This document shows, one piece after another, positions 6,862 to 13,258 of a stretch of 19,373 bases of DNA. The stretch is from positions 1-19,373 of the forward strand of contig JAEZSL010000258.1 of assembly GCA_023443925.1 (NCBI GenBank), read 5' to 3'. The notes under the pieces were generated by a model, which saw nothing but the letters and a program-made list of their open reading frames with translations, did no database searches and was not told where the DNA came from. Position numbers and translations under genes: made by a program. Position 1 is the stretch's first letter; each line of letters starts with the position of its first letter. Origin of the DNA: Bacillota bacterium (GTDB taxonomy: Bacteria > Bacillota_A > Clostridia > Lachnospirales > Lachnospiraceae).

Positions 6862-7839
6862 ATGGGCGACGTCTTGTCTCAAAATGAGATTGACAATCTG
6901 CTTAAGGCGTTAAGCAGCGGTGAACTTGACGCGGACGAATTTAAGGGTAATGGTGAGAAACAGGTCAAGAATTACGATTTTGCCAGACCGTCAAAATTCT
7001 CAAAAGAACATCTAAGGACTTTGGAGATTATATTTGAACATTATGGGAGATTGCTTTCTACAAATTTACCGGCATATTTCAGAAAGAATGTGCAGGTTGA
7101 AGTAATAAATTCTGAGGCGGTTGCATATTCAGAATTTACCAATGCGTTATCAAATCCCGTTTTGTTGGGAATTGTAGATTTTTCTCCTTTAGAAGGAAAT
7201 ATTATTATTGAGATAGCAGATAATCTTGGTTATGCCATGGTAGACCGTATGTTGGGCGGAGGCGGAATGCCTCTGGATAAAGCTAGGGACTTTACTGAGA
7301 TTGAATTAATTATTATTGAAAGAATATTTAACGTATGCACCAATCTTTTAAGTGAACCATGGAACAATGTCATACACCTGGAACCACGTTTGATTCGAAT
7401 CGAAACCAATTCCCAGTTTGCACAAATCATAGCGCCTAGTGAAATGACCTCGATTGTAACGATGAATATAAAGATCGGTAATGTGGAGGGCATGATGAAT
7501 GTATGTCTGCCATATGCCTGTCTGGAAAGTGTAATAGATAAATTAAATACGAAATACTGGTTTTCAACCATGCAGGTTAAAGATGATGAAACTTATAAAC
7601 AGTTAATTGAAGTTGCGATTTCAAAAGCTAGGATTCCGATTAAGGCAGTACTCGGTAAAAGTGCCATATCTGTTAATGATTTTCTGGGCTTACAGAGGGG
7701 AGACATCATTAAGTTAAATTCAAAGGTAGAGGACGAGCTAAGCATTTATGTAGGTAATATCAATAAATTTAAAGCATTGCCTGGTGCAGCTTCAGACTCT
7801 TACGCAGTAAGAATTTCATCAATTATTAGAGAGGAGTAA
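6862..7839 (+). CDS. fliM: Flagellar motor switch protein FliM
   Basis: FliM is the C-ring protein that binds CheY-P and sets rotation direction. The protein has 325 residues. The N-terminal peptide VLSQNEIDNLLKAL (about residues 4-17) is the conserved CheY-P binding segment. The middle CheC-like domain follows (about residues 36-230), with the family motif MVDRMLGGGGMPLD (about residues 126-139) that contacts FliG. The C-terminal FliN-like (SpoA) domain is about residues 245-320, including VNDFLGLQRGDIIKLNS. GGGAGG at 6848-6853 is well placed for ATG 6862 and too close for the in-frame ATG 6856. It is followed after only 6 nt by fliY. Confidence 0.96.
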   Translation: MGDVLSQNEIDNLLKALSSGELDADEFKGNGEKQVKNYDFARPSKFSKEHLRTLEIIFEHYGRLLSTNLPAYFRKNVQVEVINSEAVAYSEFTNALSNPVLLGIVDFSPLEGNIIIEIADNLGYAMVDRMLGGGGMPLDKARDFTEIELIIIERIFNVCTNLLSEPWNNVIHLEPRLIRIETNSQFAQIIAPSEMTSIVTMNIKIGNVEGMMNVCLPYACLESVIDKLNTKYWFSTMQVKDDETYKQLIEVAISKARIPIKAVLGKSAISVNDFLGLQRGDIIKLNSKVEDELSIYVGNINKFKALPGAASDSYAVRISSIIREE

Positions 7840-7845
7840 CAGAAT

Positions 7846-9033
7846 ATGGATGGTATGTTATCTCAGGAAGAGATCAATGCGCTTCTAAGCGGGATGGGTT
7901 CTACTATAGACGGTGAGGAAGCAAACACAGATACGGAATCTTTATCTGATGCTGAAAAAGATGCAATAGGTGAAATATCTAATATAAGTATGGGAACAGC
8001 GGCAACAACATTATCCTCCTTAGTTAATCAGAAAGTAATAATTACAACTCCGGTAGTTTCTTATGCTACCTGGGATGATCTGGCAGATAATTACACCAGA
8101 CCCTGTGTATTTATTCAGATATATTATAAGGATGGTTTAGACGGTAACAATATCTTAATTCTTAAAGAATCCGATGTTAAGATAATAACCGATTTAATGA
8201 TGGGCGGTGATGGTTCCAATGTGGATGGCCAATTATCGGAATTGCATTTAAGTGCCATTAGTGAAGCGATGAACCAGATGATGGGTTCTGCCTCGACTTC
8301 GATTTCCTCCATGCTGGAGAAGAGAGTAGATATCAGTCCTCCTTTGGCTAAGCTGGTTGATATGAATGAGACGATAGATGTTTCTGATATAGCTACGTTT
8401 TTGAAAGGCCGGTTTGCAAAAGTTTCATTTAAAATGCAGATAGGTGACCTTGTCGACAGCGAATTATTACAATTATATCCTTTTGATTTTGCCAGAGATT
8501 TATATAAAAAATTCATTAAAGAAGATCAGGGACAGGATGCTGTCAAAGTATCGGAAGAGAAGCCAAAGCCCCAGGCCAAGGTTTCAGAAGCGGTAAATAA
8601 TGCATCAGTAAATAGTACGCAGATGCCGCAGGGTCAGATGCCTCAAGGCCAAATGCCTCAAGGCCAGATGCCTTACATGCCGCAGGGCGTACAAAATATG
8701 TATGGGGGGATGAATTTTATGATGCCACCGGTTCAGGATGTTAATGTCCAGCCAGCTCAGTTCCAGCCTTTTATTGTTCCACAAAGTCCGGTTGCCCAGC
8801 CTGAGAATATCGATCTTATTATGGATGTTCCGTTAGAGGTAACAGTCGAATTGGGCAGGACAAGCAAATCCATAAAAGAGATACTGGAGTTTTCACCGGG
8901 CACGATTATTGAGTTAAACAAACTTGCAGGAGAACCGATTGATGTGCTGGTTAACGGTAAATTTGTTGCGAAAGGCGAGGTAGTTGTCATCGAAGAATAC
9001 TTCAGTATTAGGATTACTGAAATAGTAAAATAA
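7846..9033 (+). CDS. fliY: Motor switch phosphatase FliY (CheC-FliN fusion)
   Basis: FliY is the Firmicutes switch protein that takes the place of FliN and also dephosphorylates CheY-P. The protein has 395 residues. It starts with a CheY-binding type peptide (MLSQEEINALLSGM). The CheC-like domain (about residues 33-225) keeps both phosphatase centres of the D/S-x3-E-x2-N...P type: D39, E43, N46 with P69, and S136, E140, N143 with P165. A Gln/Pro/Met-rich linker (about residues 230-320) holds three exact QMPQG repeats and a fourth interrupted copy. The C-terminal SpoA/FliN domain is residues 323-395, with VPLEVTVELGRTSKSIKEI and ending VIEEYFSIRITEIV. Both enzymatic centres look intact, so phosphatase activity is predicted. 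It lies 6 nt behind fliM and upstream of cheY, its substrate gene. Confidence 0.95.
   Translation: MDGMLSQEEINALLSGMGSTIDGEEANTDTESLSDAEKDAIGEISNISMGTAATTLSSLVNQKVIITTPVVSYATWDDLADNYTRPCVFIQIYYKDGLDGNNILILKESDVKIITDLMMGGDGSNVDGQLSELHLSAISEAMNQMMGSASTSISSMLEKRVDISPPLAKLVDMNETIDVSDIATFLKGRFAKVSFKMQIGDLVDSELLQLYPFDFARDLYKKFIKEDQGQDAVKVSEEKPKPQAKVSEAVNNASVNSTQMPQGQMPQGQMPQGQMPYMPQGVQNMYGGMNFMMPPVQDVNVQPAQFQPFIVPQSPVAQPENIDLIMDVPLEVTVELGRTSKSIKEILEFSPGTIIELNKLAGEPIDVLVNGKFVAKGEVVVIEEYFSIRITEIVK
8620..8688 (+). repeat. 15-bp in-frame tandem repeat encoding QMPQG
   Basis: Three consecutive 15-bp units (8620-8634, 8635-8649, 8650-8664) encode Gln-Met-Pro-Gln-Gly, followed by a 24-bp unit encoding QMPYMPQG. 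Third-codon positions vary between units (ccg/cct, cag/caa, ggt/ggc), so they are not a very recent identical expansion. The array lies in the disordered linker between the CheC-like and FliN-like domains of FliY, where copy number could vary without breaking the frame. Confidence 0.85.
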
Positions 9034-9035
9034 AG

Positions 9036-9041
9036 TATAAT
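9036..9041 (+). promoter_or_regulatory. Possible -10 box (TATAAT) downstream of fliY
   Basis: A perfect TATAAT begins 3 nt after the fliY stop codon. No convincing TTGACA-like box lies 16-18 nt upstream (TTACTG or ATTACT is the nearest). In an A/T-rich genome such hexamers arise by chance, so this is only a weak candidate for an internal promoter serving cheY and the export genes. Confidence 0.2.
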
Positions 9042-9059
9042 GTATATTTTTCGCAGGTT

Positions 9060-9105
9060 TTGTGAGCATCGGTTCAAAAGAGCCGCAGTGGCTGGATAGT
9101 CACAA
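9060..9105 (+). other. Branched stem-loop in fliY-cheY spacer
   Basis: The 112-nt gap before cheY contains an outer perfect 6-bp pair, TTGTGA (9060-9065) with TCACAA (9100-9105). It encloses a hairpin CGGTTC (9070-9075) / GAGCCG (9080-9085) with one G-U pair and an AAAA loop, and a further short CAG/CTG pair (9086-9088 with 9092-9094). Together these could form a three-way junction. It lies 26 nt before the cheY Shine-Dalgarno site. There is no T-run, and the known c-di-GMP riboswitch core motifs are absent. Its function is unknown. Confidence 0.4.
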
Positions 9106-9145
9106 TAAACTAATATATTATAACATATGATAGGAGATAATGATA

Positions 9146-9508
9146 ATGGCAAAGAGTATATTAATATGTGATGATGCTGCATTTATGAGGATGATGATTA
9201 AGGATATTTTAAGTAAAAACGGTTATACCATTGTAGGAGAAGCGGAAAATGGTGTGAAAGCGGTCGAAAAATACAATGAAACCAGACCGGACCTGGTTAT
9301 GATGGATATAACTATGCCGGAGATGGATGGTATACAGGCTTTAAAGAAAATTAAAGCAGCAGATCCCAGTGCAAACATTATTATGTGTTCGGCAATGGGG
9401 CAGCAGGCTATGGTTATTGAATCTATTCAATCCGGTGCAAAGGATTTTATTGTAAAGCCCTTCCAGGCTGACCGGGTTCTGGAAGCTGTTAAAAAAGCGG
9501 TAGGCTGA
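9146..9508 (+). CDS. cheY: Chemotaxis response regulator CheY
   Basis: CheY is a single-domain receiver phosphorylated by CheA; CheY-P binds FliM/FliY to change motor behaviour. The protein has 120 residues and only a receiver domain. The acidic pocket is C-D9-D10, the phosphate acceptor is D54 (VMMDITMPEMDG), the switch residue is S82 (CSAMG), and the lysine is K104 (VKPF). The N-terminal DDAAFMRMMIKDIL closely resembles B. subtilis CheY, so this is a motor CheY and not a DNA-binding regulator. AGGAG (9132-9136) lies 9 nt before ATG 9146; the in-frame ATG at 9140 is too close to it. It sits between fliY and fliO, as in B. subtilis. Confidence 0.95.
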   Translation: MAKSILICDDAAFMRMMIKDILSKNGYTIVGEAENGVKAVEKYNETRPDLVMMDITMPEMDGIQALKKIKAADPSANIIMCSAMGQQAMVIESIQSGAKDFIVKPFQADRVLEAVKKAVG

Positions 9509-9542
9509 TAAGCTGCAACCGCTGCACCTTGGTAGATACGGA

Positions 9543-9571
9543 AATCGGATTCCCTATTAGCTGATCCGGTT
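9543..9571 (+). other. Stem-loop in cheY-fliO spacer
   Basis: AATCGGAT (9543-9550) pairs with ATCCGGTT (9564-9571) as an 8-bp stem with one G-U pair and a 13-nt loop. It ends 7 nt before the fliO ribosome site AGGAG (9579-9583). No T-run follows. A role in setting fliO translation is conjecture. Confidence 0.35.
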
Positions 9572-9588
9572 CTGTTATAGGAGCTGGT

Positions 9589-9984
9589 ATGATTATATTA
9601 ACGGCGGGAACGTCAAATTGGGATAGTGTATTTCAATTAATCGGTGTAAGTATTCTTTTTATTATAATACTGGTTATTACCTATTATACGACCAAATTAG
9701 TTGGTGGAATGAAAATGGGTATGACGAAAAACAGTAATTTTAAAGTGCTGGAAACCTTTAAAGTTACACAAAATAAATATCTGCAGCTGATTCAGGTTGG
9801 AACGAGATATTTTGTAATTGCTATCGGTAAAGATGATATCCGTTTTTTAGCAGAGTTGAATGAAAATGAAATTATAAGACAGGACGAAGCGAAACTTCAA
9901 ACTGGTAATTTTACGGAACTGTTTCATTCGGTGCTGAAAAAACAAAAGGAAAAAAATAAAACTGATCAGAAAACTGATCAATAG
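9589..9984 (+). CDS. fliO: Flagellar biosynthetic protein FliO
   Basis: FliO is a small membrane protein that helps assemble the FliP ring of the export gate. The protein has 131 residues: a short outside segment, one membrane helix (about residues 14-38, FQLIGVSILFIIILVITYYTTKL reduced to its core here), then a cytoplasmic domain with the FliO pattern FKVLETFKVTQNKYLQLIQVGTR, seen at about residues 50-72. The tail is rich in Lys and Gln. AGGAG at 9579-9583 fits ATG 9589. FliO families are variable, but the position immediately before fliP (15-nt gap) makes the call strong. Confidence 0.88.
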   Translation: MIILTAGTSNWDSVFQLIGVSILFIIILVITYYTTKLVGGMKMGMTKNSNFKVLETFKVTQNKYLQLIQVGTRYFVIAIGKDDIRFLAELNENEIIRQDEAKLQTGNFTELFHSVLKKQKEKNKTDQKTDQ

Positions 9985-9999
9985 TAAAGGTTGGTATTC

Positions 10000-10866
10000 A
10001 TGGATACATTATTGAAAAAGCACATAAGAAGTATGCGAGGTATCATCAGAATCTTATTTGTAATATGTATATTGACCTTTATTTTTGCTACGCCGGTTTA
10101 TGCAGGAGAAATTCAGAACAACAATACTGCAGGAACCGCAGCAGATACGAATACGGATACAAATGATACATCTGATGCAGGGCTTAACGGCAACATTGGC
10201 CCTTTTCAATTTAATCTGGACACAGGAAGTGATACGGGCGGACTTGCCTCCACTCTGCAGATATTGGTTGTCATAACGCTGATATCGCTGGCACCTTCTA
10301 TTCTTATAATGGTAACTTCCTTTACCCGGATATTAATTGTATTACATTTTGTCAGGTCTGCACTTGGAACGCAAACCACTCCACCAAACCAGGTATTAAT
10401 CGGGCTGGCATTATTTTTAACCTTTTTTATTATGTCACCGGTGTTTACGCAGATTAACAACGATGCCATTAAACCTTTGTCAAGCGGAGAGATAACACAG
10501 GAACAGGCACTAACAAAAGGTTTAGCTCCCTTAAGGGAATTTATGCTTGATCAGGTAGAGCCAAAAGACCTAAAGTTATTTATGGATATTGCTGAAATCG
10601 GAACGGTCGATAACGTTAATGAGATACCGACAACGGTCTTAATTCCGGCATTTATAATAAGTGAATTGAGAATTGCATTTATTATTGGTTTTGTTATATA
10701 CATACCGTTTATCGTTATTGATATGGTTGTAGCATCGACGCTCATGTCCATGGGTATGATGATGCTGCCGCCGACGACCATATCCATGCCGTTTAAGATT
10801 CTTCTATTTATACTGGCCGATGGCTGGGGACTAATAATAGGAGAGGTTGTAAAGACATTTTACTGA
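10000..10866 (+). CDS. fliP: Flagellar export gate protein FliP
   Basis: FliP forms the core ring of the export gate with FliQ and FliR. With the start at ATG 10000 it has 288 residues, longer than the B. subtilis protein of about 220. A cleavable-type signal peptide is visible (basic residues, then ILFVICILTFIFATPVYAG, cleavage near residue 35). Residues about 39-82 are an unusual Thr/Asp/Asn/Gly-rich stretch. The conserved core follows: LISLAPSILIMVTSFTRI, LHFVRSALGTQTTPPNQ, GLALFLTFFIMSPVF, a loop with EPKDLKLFM, and the closing TLMSMGMMMLPPTTISMPFK and ADGWGLIIGEVV. AAAGG at 9986-9990 suits ATG 10000; the in-frame TTG at 9991 is too close to it. Unlike most genomes, a 177-nt gap separates it from fliQ. 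Confidence 0.96.
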   Translation: MDTLLKKHIRSMRGIIRILFVICILTFIFATPVYAGEIQNNNTAGTAADTNTDTNDTSDAGLNGNIGPFQFNLDTGSDTGGLASTLQILVVITLISLAPSILIMVTSFTRILIVLHFVRSALGTQTTPPNQVLIGLALFLTFFIMSPVFTQINNDAIKPLSSGEITQEQALTKGLAPLREFMLDQVEPKDLKLFMDIAEIGTVDNVNEIPTTVLIPAFIISELRIAFIIGFVIYIPFIVIDMVVASTLMSMGMMMLPPTTISMPFKILLFILADGWGLIIGEVVKTFY

Positions 10867-10946
10867 CAGGCGGCTGCTGGCCGTTGAGTCATTAAGCTGT
10901 AAATACATATAGATGTAAGAGTGGAAGAAAATATTAAAATGAAAGG

Positions 10947-11028
10947 TTGCCATGATGTGATTCATGTACGCTTGTGAAACTTGTATCACATATTATTCAA
11001 TGGCAAATATCCCGACAGCCTGGGATAT
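10947..11028 (+). other. Candidate structured RNA in the fliP-fliQ gap
   Basis: The 177-nt gap between fliP and fliQ holds two adjacent structures. The first is a long imperfect hairpin with an outer stem TTGCCAT (10947-10953)/ATGGCAA (11000-11006), an inner stem ATGTGAT (10955-10961)/ATCACAT (10985-10991), and an asymmetric internal loop. Immediately downstream is ATATCCC (11007-11013)/GGGATAT (11022-11028) with an 8-nt loop. This second stem ends 4 nt before GGGTG (11033-11037), the only Shine-Dalgarno-like sequence of fliQ. A further short CGGC/GCCG hairpin (10871-10883) follows the fliP stop. There is no T-tract, so termination is not supported. I match it to no known riboswitch class. 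Regulatory function is inferred. Confidence 0.55.
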
Positions 11029-11043
11029 AAATGGGTGTAAAAA

Positions 11044-11319
11044 ATGAATGAAAACATTATTATTGATATAGCCAGGGATACACTGTGGTTAATCATAAAA
11101 GTCTCCGCACCCATGTTACTTTCTTCCCTGGTTGTAGGTCTTGTAGTCAGTATCCTGCAGACCGTAACCTCAATTCAGGAACAAACCCTCACATTTGTTC
11201 CAAAATTAATAGCTGTATTTCTGGTTATTATGCTGTTCGGCAGCTGGATCATGACAGAAGTCCGGGATTATACGGTTAGTCTTATAACCAATATAGGTTA
11301 TTACATTCAGTCTTCATGA
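11044..11319 (+). CDS. fliQ: Flagellar export gate protein FliQ
   Basis: FliQ is a small two-helix membrane protein of the export gate. The protein has 91 residues, the normal family length, with membrane helices at about residues 12-40 and 50-75. Family features seen are ARDTLWLIIKVSAPMLLSSL, VSILQTVTSIQEQTLTFVPK (the Q-rich, P-containing turn) and LFGSWIMTEV. The ribosome site is weak (GGGTG, 11033-11037) and lies just after a stem-loop, unlike the strong sites elsewhere in the operon. Its stop overlaps the fliR start in an ATGA, so translation of the two is probably coupled. Confidence 0.95.
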   Translation: MNENIIIDIARDTLWLIIKVSAPMLLSSLVVGLVVSILQTVTSIQEQTLTFVPKLIAVFLVIMLFGSWIMTEVRDYTVSLITNIGYYIQSS

Positions 11320-12080
11320 CATTCACAGTCCATGATTTTGAGGTTTTTTTGCTGATACTGGTGAGGATAACAGCATTTGTCTATGTTGCTCCTTTTTTTA
11401 GCTTAAGGAATGTTCCTCAGAAGGTGAAAGTGGGTTTTTCCTTATTTTTTTCACTGATTCTGTTTCAGATTGTTCCCGGACAAATTCAATATAGCGGAGT
11501 AATTGGATTTGCAACCCTGATAATCAGTGAACTGATGGTAGGTCTTATAGTAGGTTTTTTTACTAATGTCAGTTACTACATCTTAAGCTTTGCAGGCAGT
11601 ATGATGGATATGGAAATTGGTTTTTCTATGGTTAATGAGCTGGACCCGGTATCCAATATACAAACAACCATTACCAGTAATTATTATTCCTATATTGTTA
11701 TGCTGATGATGCTTGTTACAAACCTGCATCATTATCTTATTCAGGCAGTGGCAGATACCTTTAAGGTTATTCCCATAGGAGCTGCAAAGTTCCGGCCGGA
11801 TTTATATTTGCTTATGCTGCAGTTTATAAAGGAGTATTTTATCATTGGGTTTCGAATTGTTTTACCGGTCTTTGCAGGTATGCTTATTGTAAATTCAATT
11901 TTAGCCATACTTGCTAAAATAGCACCCCAATTAAATATGTTTGTAATTGGTCTGCAGCTAAAAGTTTTTGTTGGCCTCTTAATCCTATTTCTGCTGGTCG
12001 GTTTTACATCTACTGTATCGGAATTCATATTTGATGAGATGATTACAATGATGAAATTGGCTGTCGAAGCCTTGTCTTAG
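11316..12080 (+). CDS. fliR: Flagellar export gate protein FliR
   Basis: FliR is a polytopic membrane protein at the centre of the export gate with FliP and FliQ. The protein has 254 residues, a normal length, with about six hydrophobic segments. Recognisable parts are VFLLILVRITAFVYVAPFFSLR-like N-terminus (about residues 9-27), PQKVKVGFSLFFSL, the central ELMVGLIVGFFTNVSYYIL, AGSMMDMEIGFSMVNELDP, and LPVFAGMLIVNSILAILAKI near the C-terminus, ending with QLNMFVIGLQLKVFVGL. The ATG lies inside the end of fliQ (4-nt overlap), with no strong ribosome site of its own, which suggests translational coupling. flhB follows after 25 nt. Confidence 0.95.
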   Translation: MTFTVHDFEVFLLILVRITAFVYVAPFFSLRNVPQKVKVGFSLFFSLILFQIVPGQIQYSGVIGFATLIISELMVGLIVGFFTNVSYYILSFAGSMMDMEIGFSMVNELDPVSNIQTTITSNYYSYIVMLMMLVTNLHHYLIQAVADTFKVIPIGAAKFRPDLYLLMLQFIKEYFIIGFRIVLPVFAGMLIVNSILAILAKIAPQLNMFVIGLQLKVFVGLLILFLLVGFTSTVSEFIFDEMITMMKLAVEALS

Positions 12081-12105
12081 GGATTATAACAGGAGGTAAA
12101 ACAGA

Positions 12106-13209
12106 ATGGAGAGGCTTTTACGATACAATCTGCAGTATTTTGCAGAGGGTGGGGAAAAAACGGAAGATGCAACCTCAAAGAAATTATCGGATGCCAGAAA
12201 TGAGGGACAGGTTGCAAAAAGCACCGATTTAGTAACAGCTGCGGCTCTGCTGGCACTATTCTGGACGCTAAGAACATTTGTCGGTACTATTGGCAATAGT
12301 TTTATTAACTCCTTTATCAGTACATATAACCGCATAGAATTATATGCTACCAGTGATTTCACACAGAACACTGCCCAGCAGATATTAAAGGATAATTCCT
12401 TAGTAATTATTCGAATATGCCTCCCGGTCTTTATATCTGCTTTTGCAGTAGCTCTGGTGACCAACCTGTTCCAGGTTAAATGGAAGATTACTTCAAAACC
12501 ACTTCAGCCTAAATTTAGTAAGTTTAATCCCATCAAAGGCTTTAAGAAGATATTTTCAAAAGATAAATTATTGGAACTTGTTAAAGAAGTAATAAAAATT
12601 GGTGTAATCATATATGTAGCTTATGACACTCTTAAAAAGAATGAGAATATGCTGTCAAATCTGTATGATATGGAGTTATTGCAGGCTATATTCTTAATCG
12701 GAAACCTTGTAATCGATTTGGGATATAAAATCAGCATTATATTTTTACTAATAGGTTTTGCTGATTTTTTTTACCAGAAAATGAAGTTTAAAAAAGACAT
12801 GAAGATGTCAAAACAGGAAGTAAAGGATGAGTATAAACAGGCAGAAGGAGATCCTCAGATTAAAGGTAAGATCAGATCAAAGATGAGAGAAGCATCACAA
12901 AGAAGAATGATGCAGCACCTGCCGGAAGCAGATGTAATCATAACGAATCCGACTCATTTTGCTGCTGCGATCAAGTATGACAAGGAAGTATCGGAAGCAC
13001 CGATTCTAATCGCAAAAGGTGCGGATTACCTGGCACAGAAGATAAAAGAAGTGGCAAGAGAAAATCATATTCTGATCGTGGAAAATAAACCTCTTGCAAG
13101 AATGCTCTACTATAATGTGGAAATTGGCAATGAAATTCCTCCGGAACTCTACCAGATGACTGCAGAAGTTCTGGCTTATGTATATAATTTAAATAATAAA
13201 AATGGGTAG
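12106..13209 (+). CDS. flhB: Flagellar export switch protein FlhB
   Basis: FlhB is the export gate subunit whose self-cleavage, prompted by FliK, switches export from hook to filament proteins. The protein has 367 residues. The N-terminal family segment GEKTEDATSKKLSDARNEGQ is at about residues 16-35, then four membrane segments (about residues 40-210). The linker and cytoplasmic domain include EVKDEYKQAEGDPQIKGKIR and RRMMQHLPEADVIITNPTHF. The autocleavage motif N281-P282-T283-H284 is intact. The downstream half has VIENKPLAR-like VENKPLARMLY and EIPPELYQMTAEVLAYVY. AGGAGG at about 12092-12097 directs ATG 12106. The domain order is complete, and fliK in the same operon is its functional partner. 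Confidence 0.96.
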   Translation: MERLLRYNLQYFAEGGEKTEDATSKKLSDARNEGQVAKSTDLVTAAALLALFWTLRTFVGTIGNSFINSFISTYNRIELYATSDFTQNTAQQILKDNSLVIIRICLPVFISAFAVALVTNLFQVKWKITSKPLQPKFSKFNPIKGFKKIFSKDKLLELVKEVIKIGVIIYVAYDTLKKNENMLSNLYDMELLQAIFLIGNLVIDLGYKISIIFLLIGFADFFYQKMKFKKDMKMSKQEVKDEYKQAEGDPQIKGKIRSKMREASQRRMMQHLPEADVIITNPTHFAAAIKYDKEVSEAPILIAKGADYLAQKIKEVARENHILIVENKPLARMLYYNVEIGNEIPPELYQMTAEVLAYVYNLNNKNG

Positions 13210-13258
13210 CATACAATGTACACATTTCAAGGGAAATACTTACTAGGGGGTATTATAA

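Noticed and set aside
10939..10977. Tiny ORF (MKGCHDVIHVRL) in the fliP-fliQ gap that could be a leader peptide
   Set aside because: It has no well-placed ribosome site and is only 12 codons; it overlaps the hairpin by chance as easily as by design.
10955..10991. CRP-type operator (TGTGA...TCACA)
   Set aside because: The half-sites are 23 nt apart instead of 6, and the gap is inside an operon; an RNA stem explains the symmetry better.
10867..11043. c-di-GMP riboswitch
   Set aside because: The conserved core bases of the class I and class II aptamers that I know are not present, although a PilZ gene lies in the same operon.
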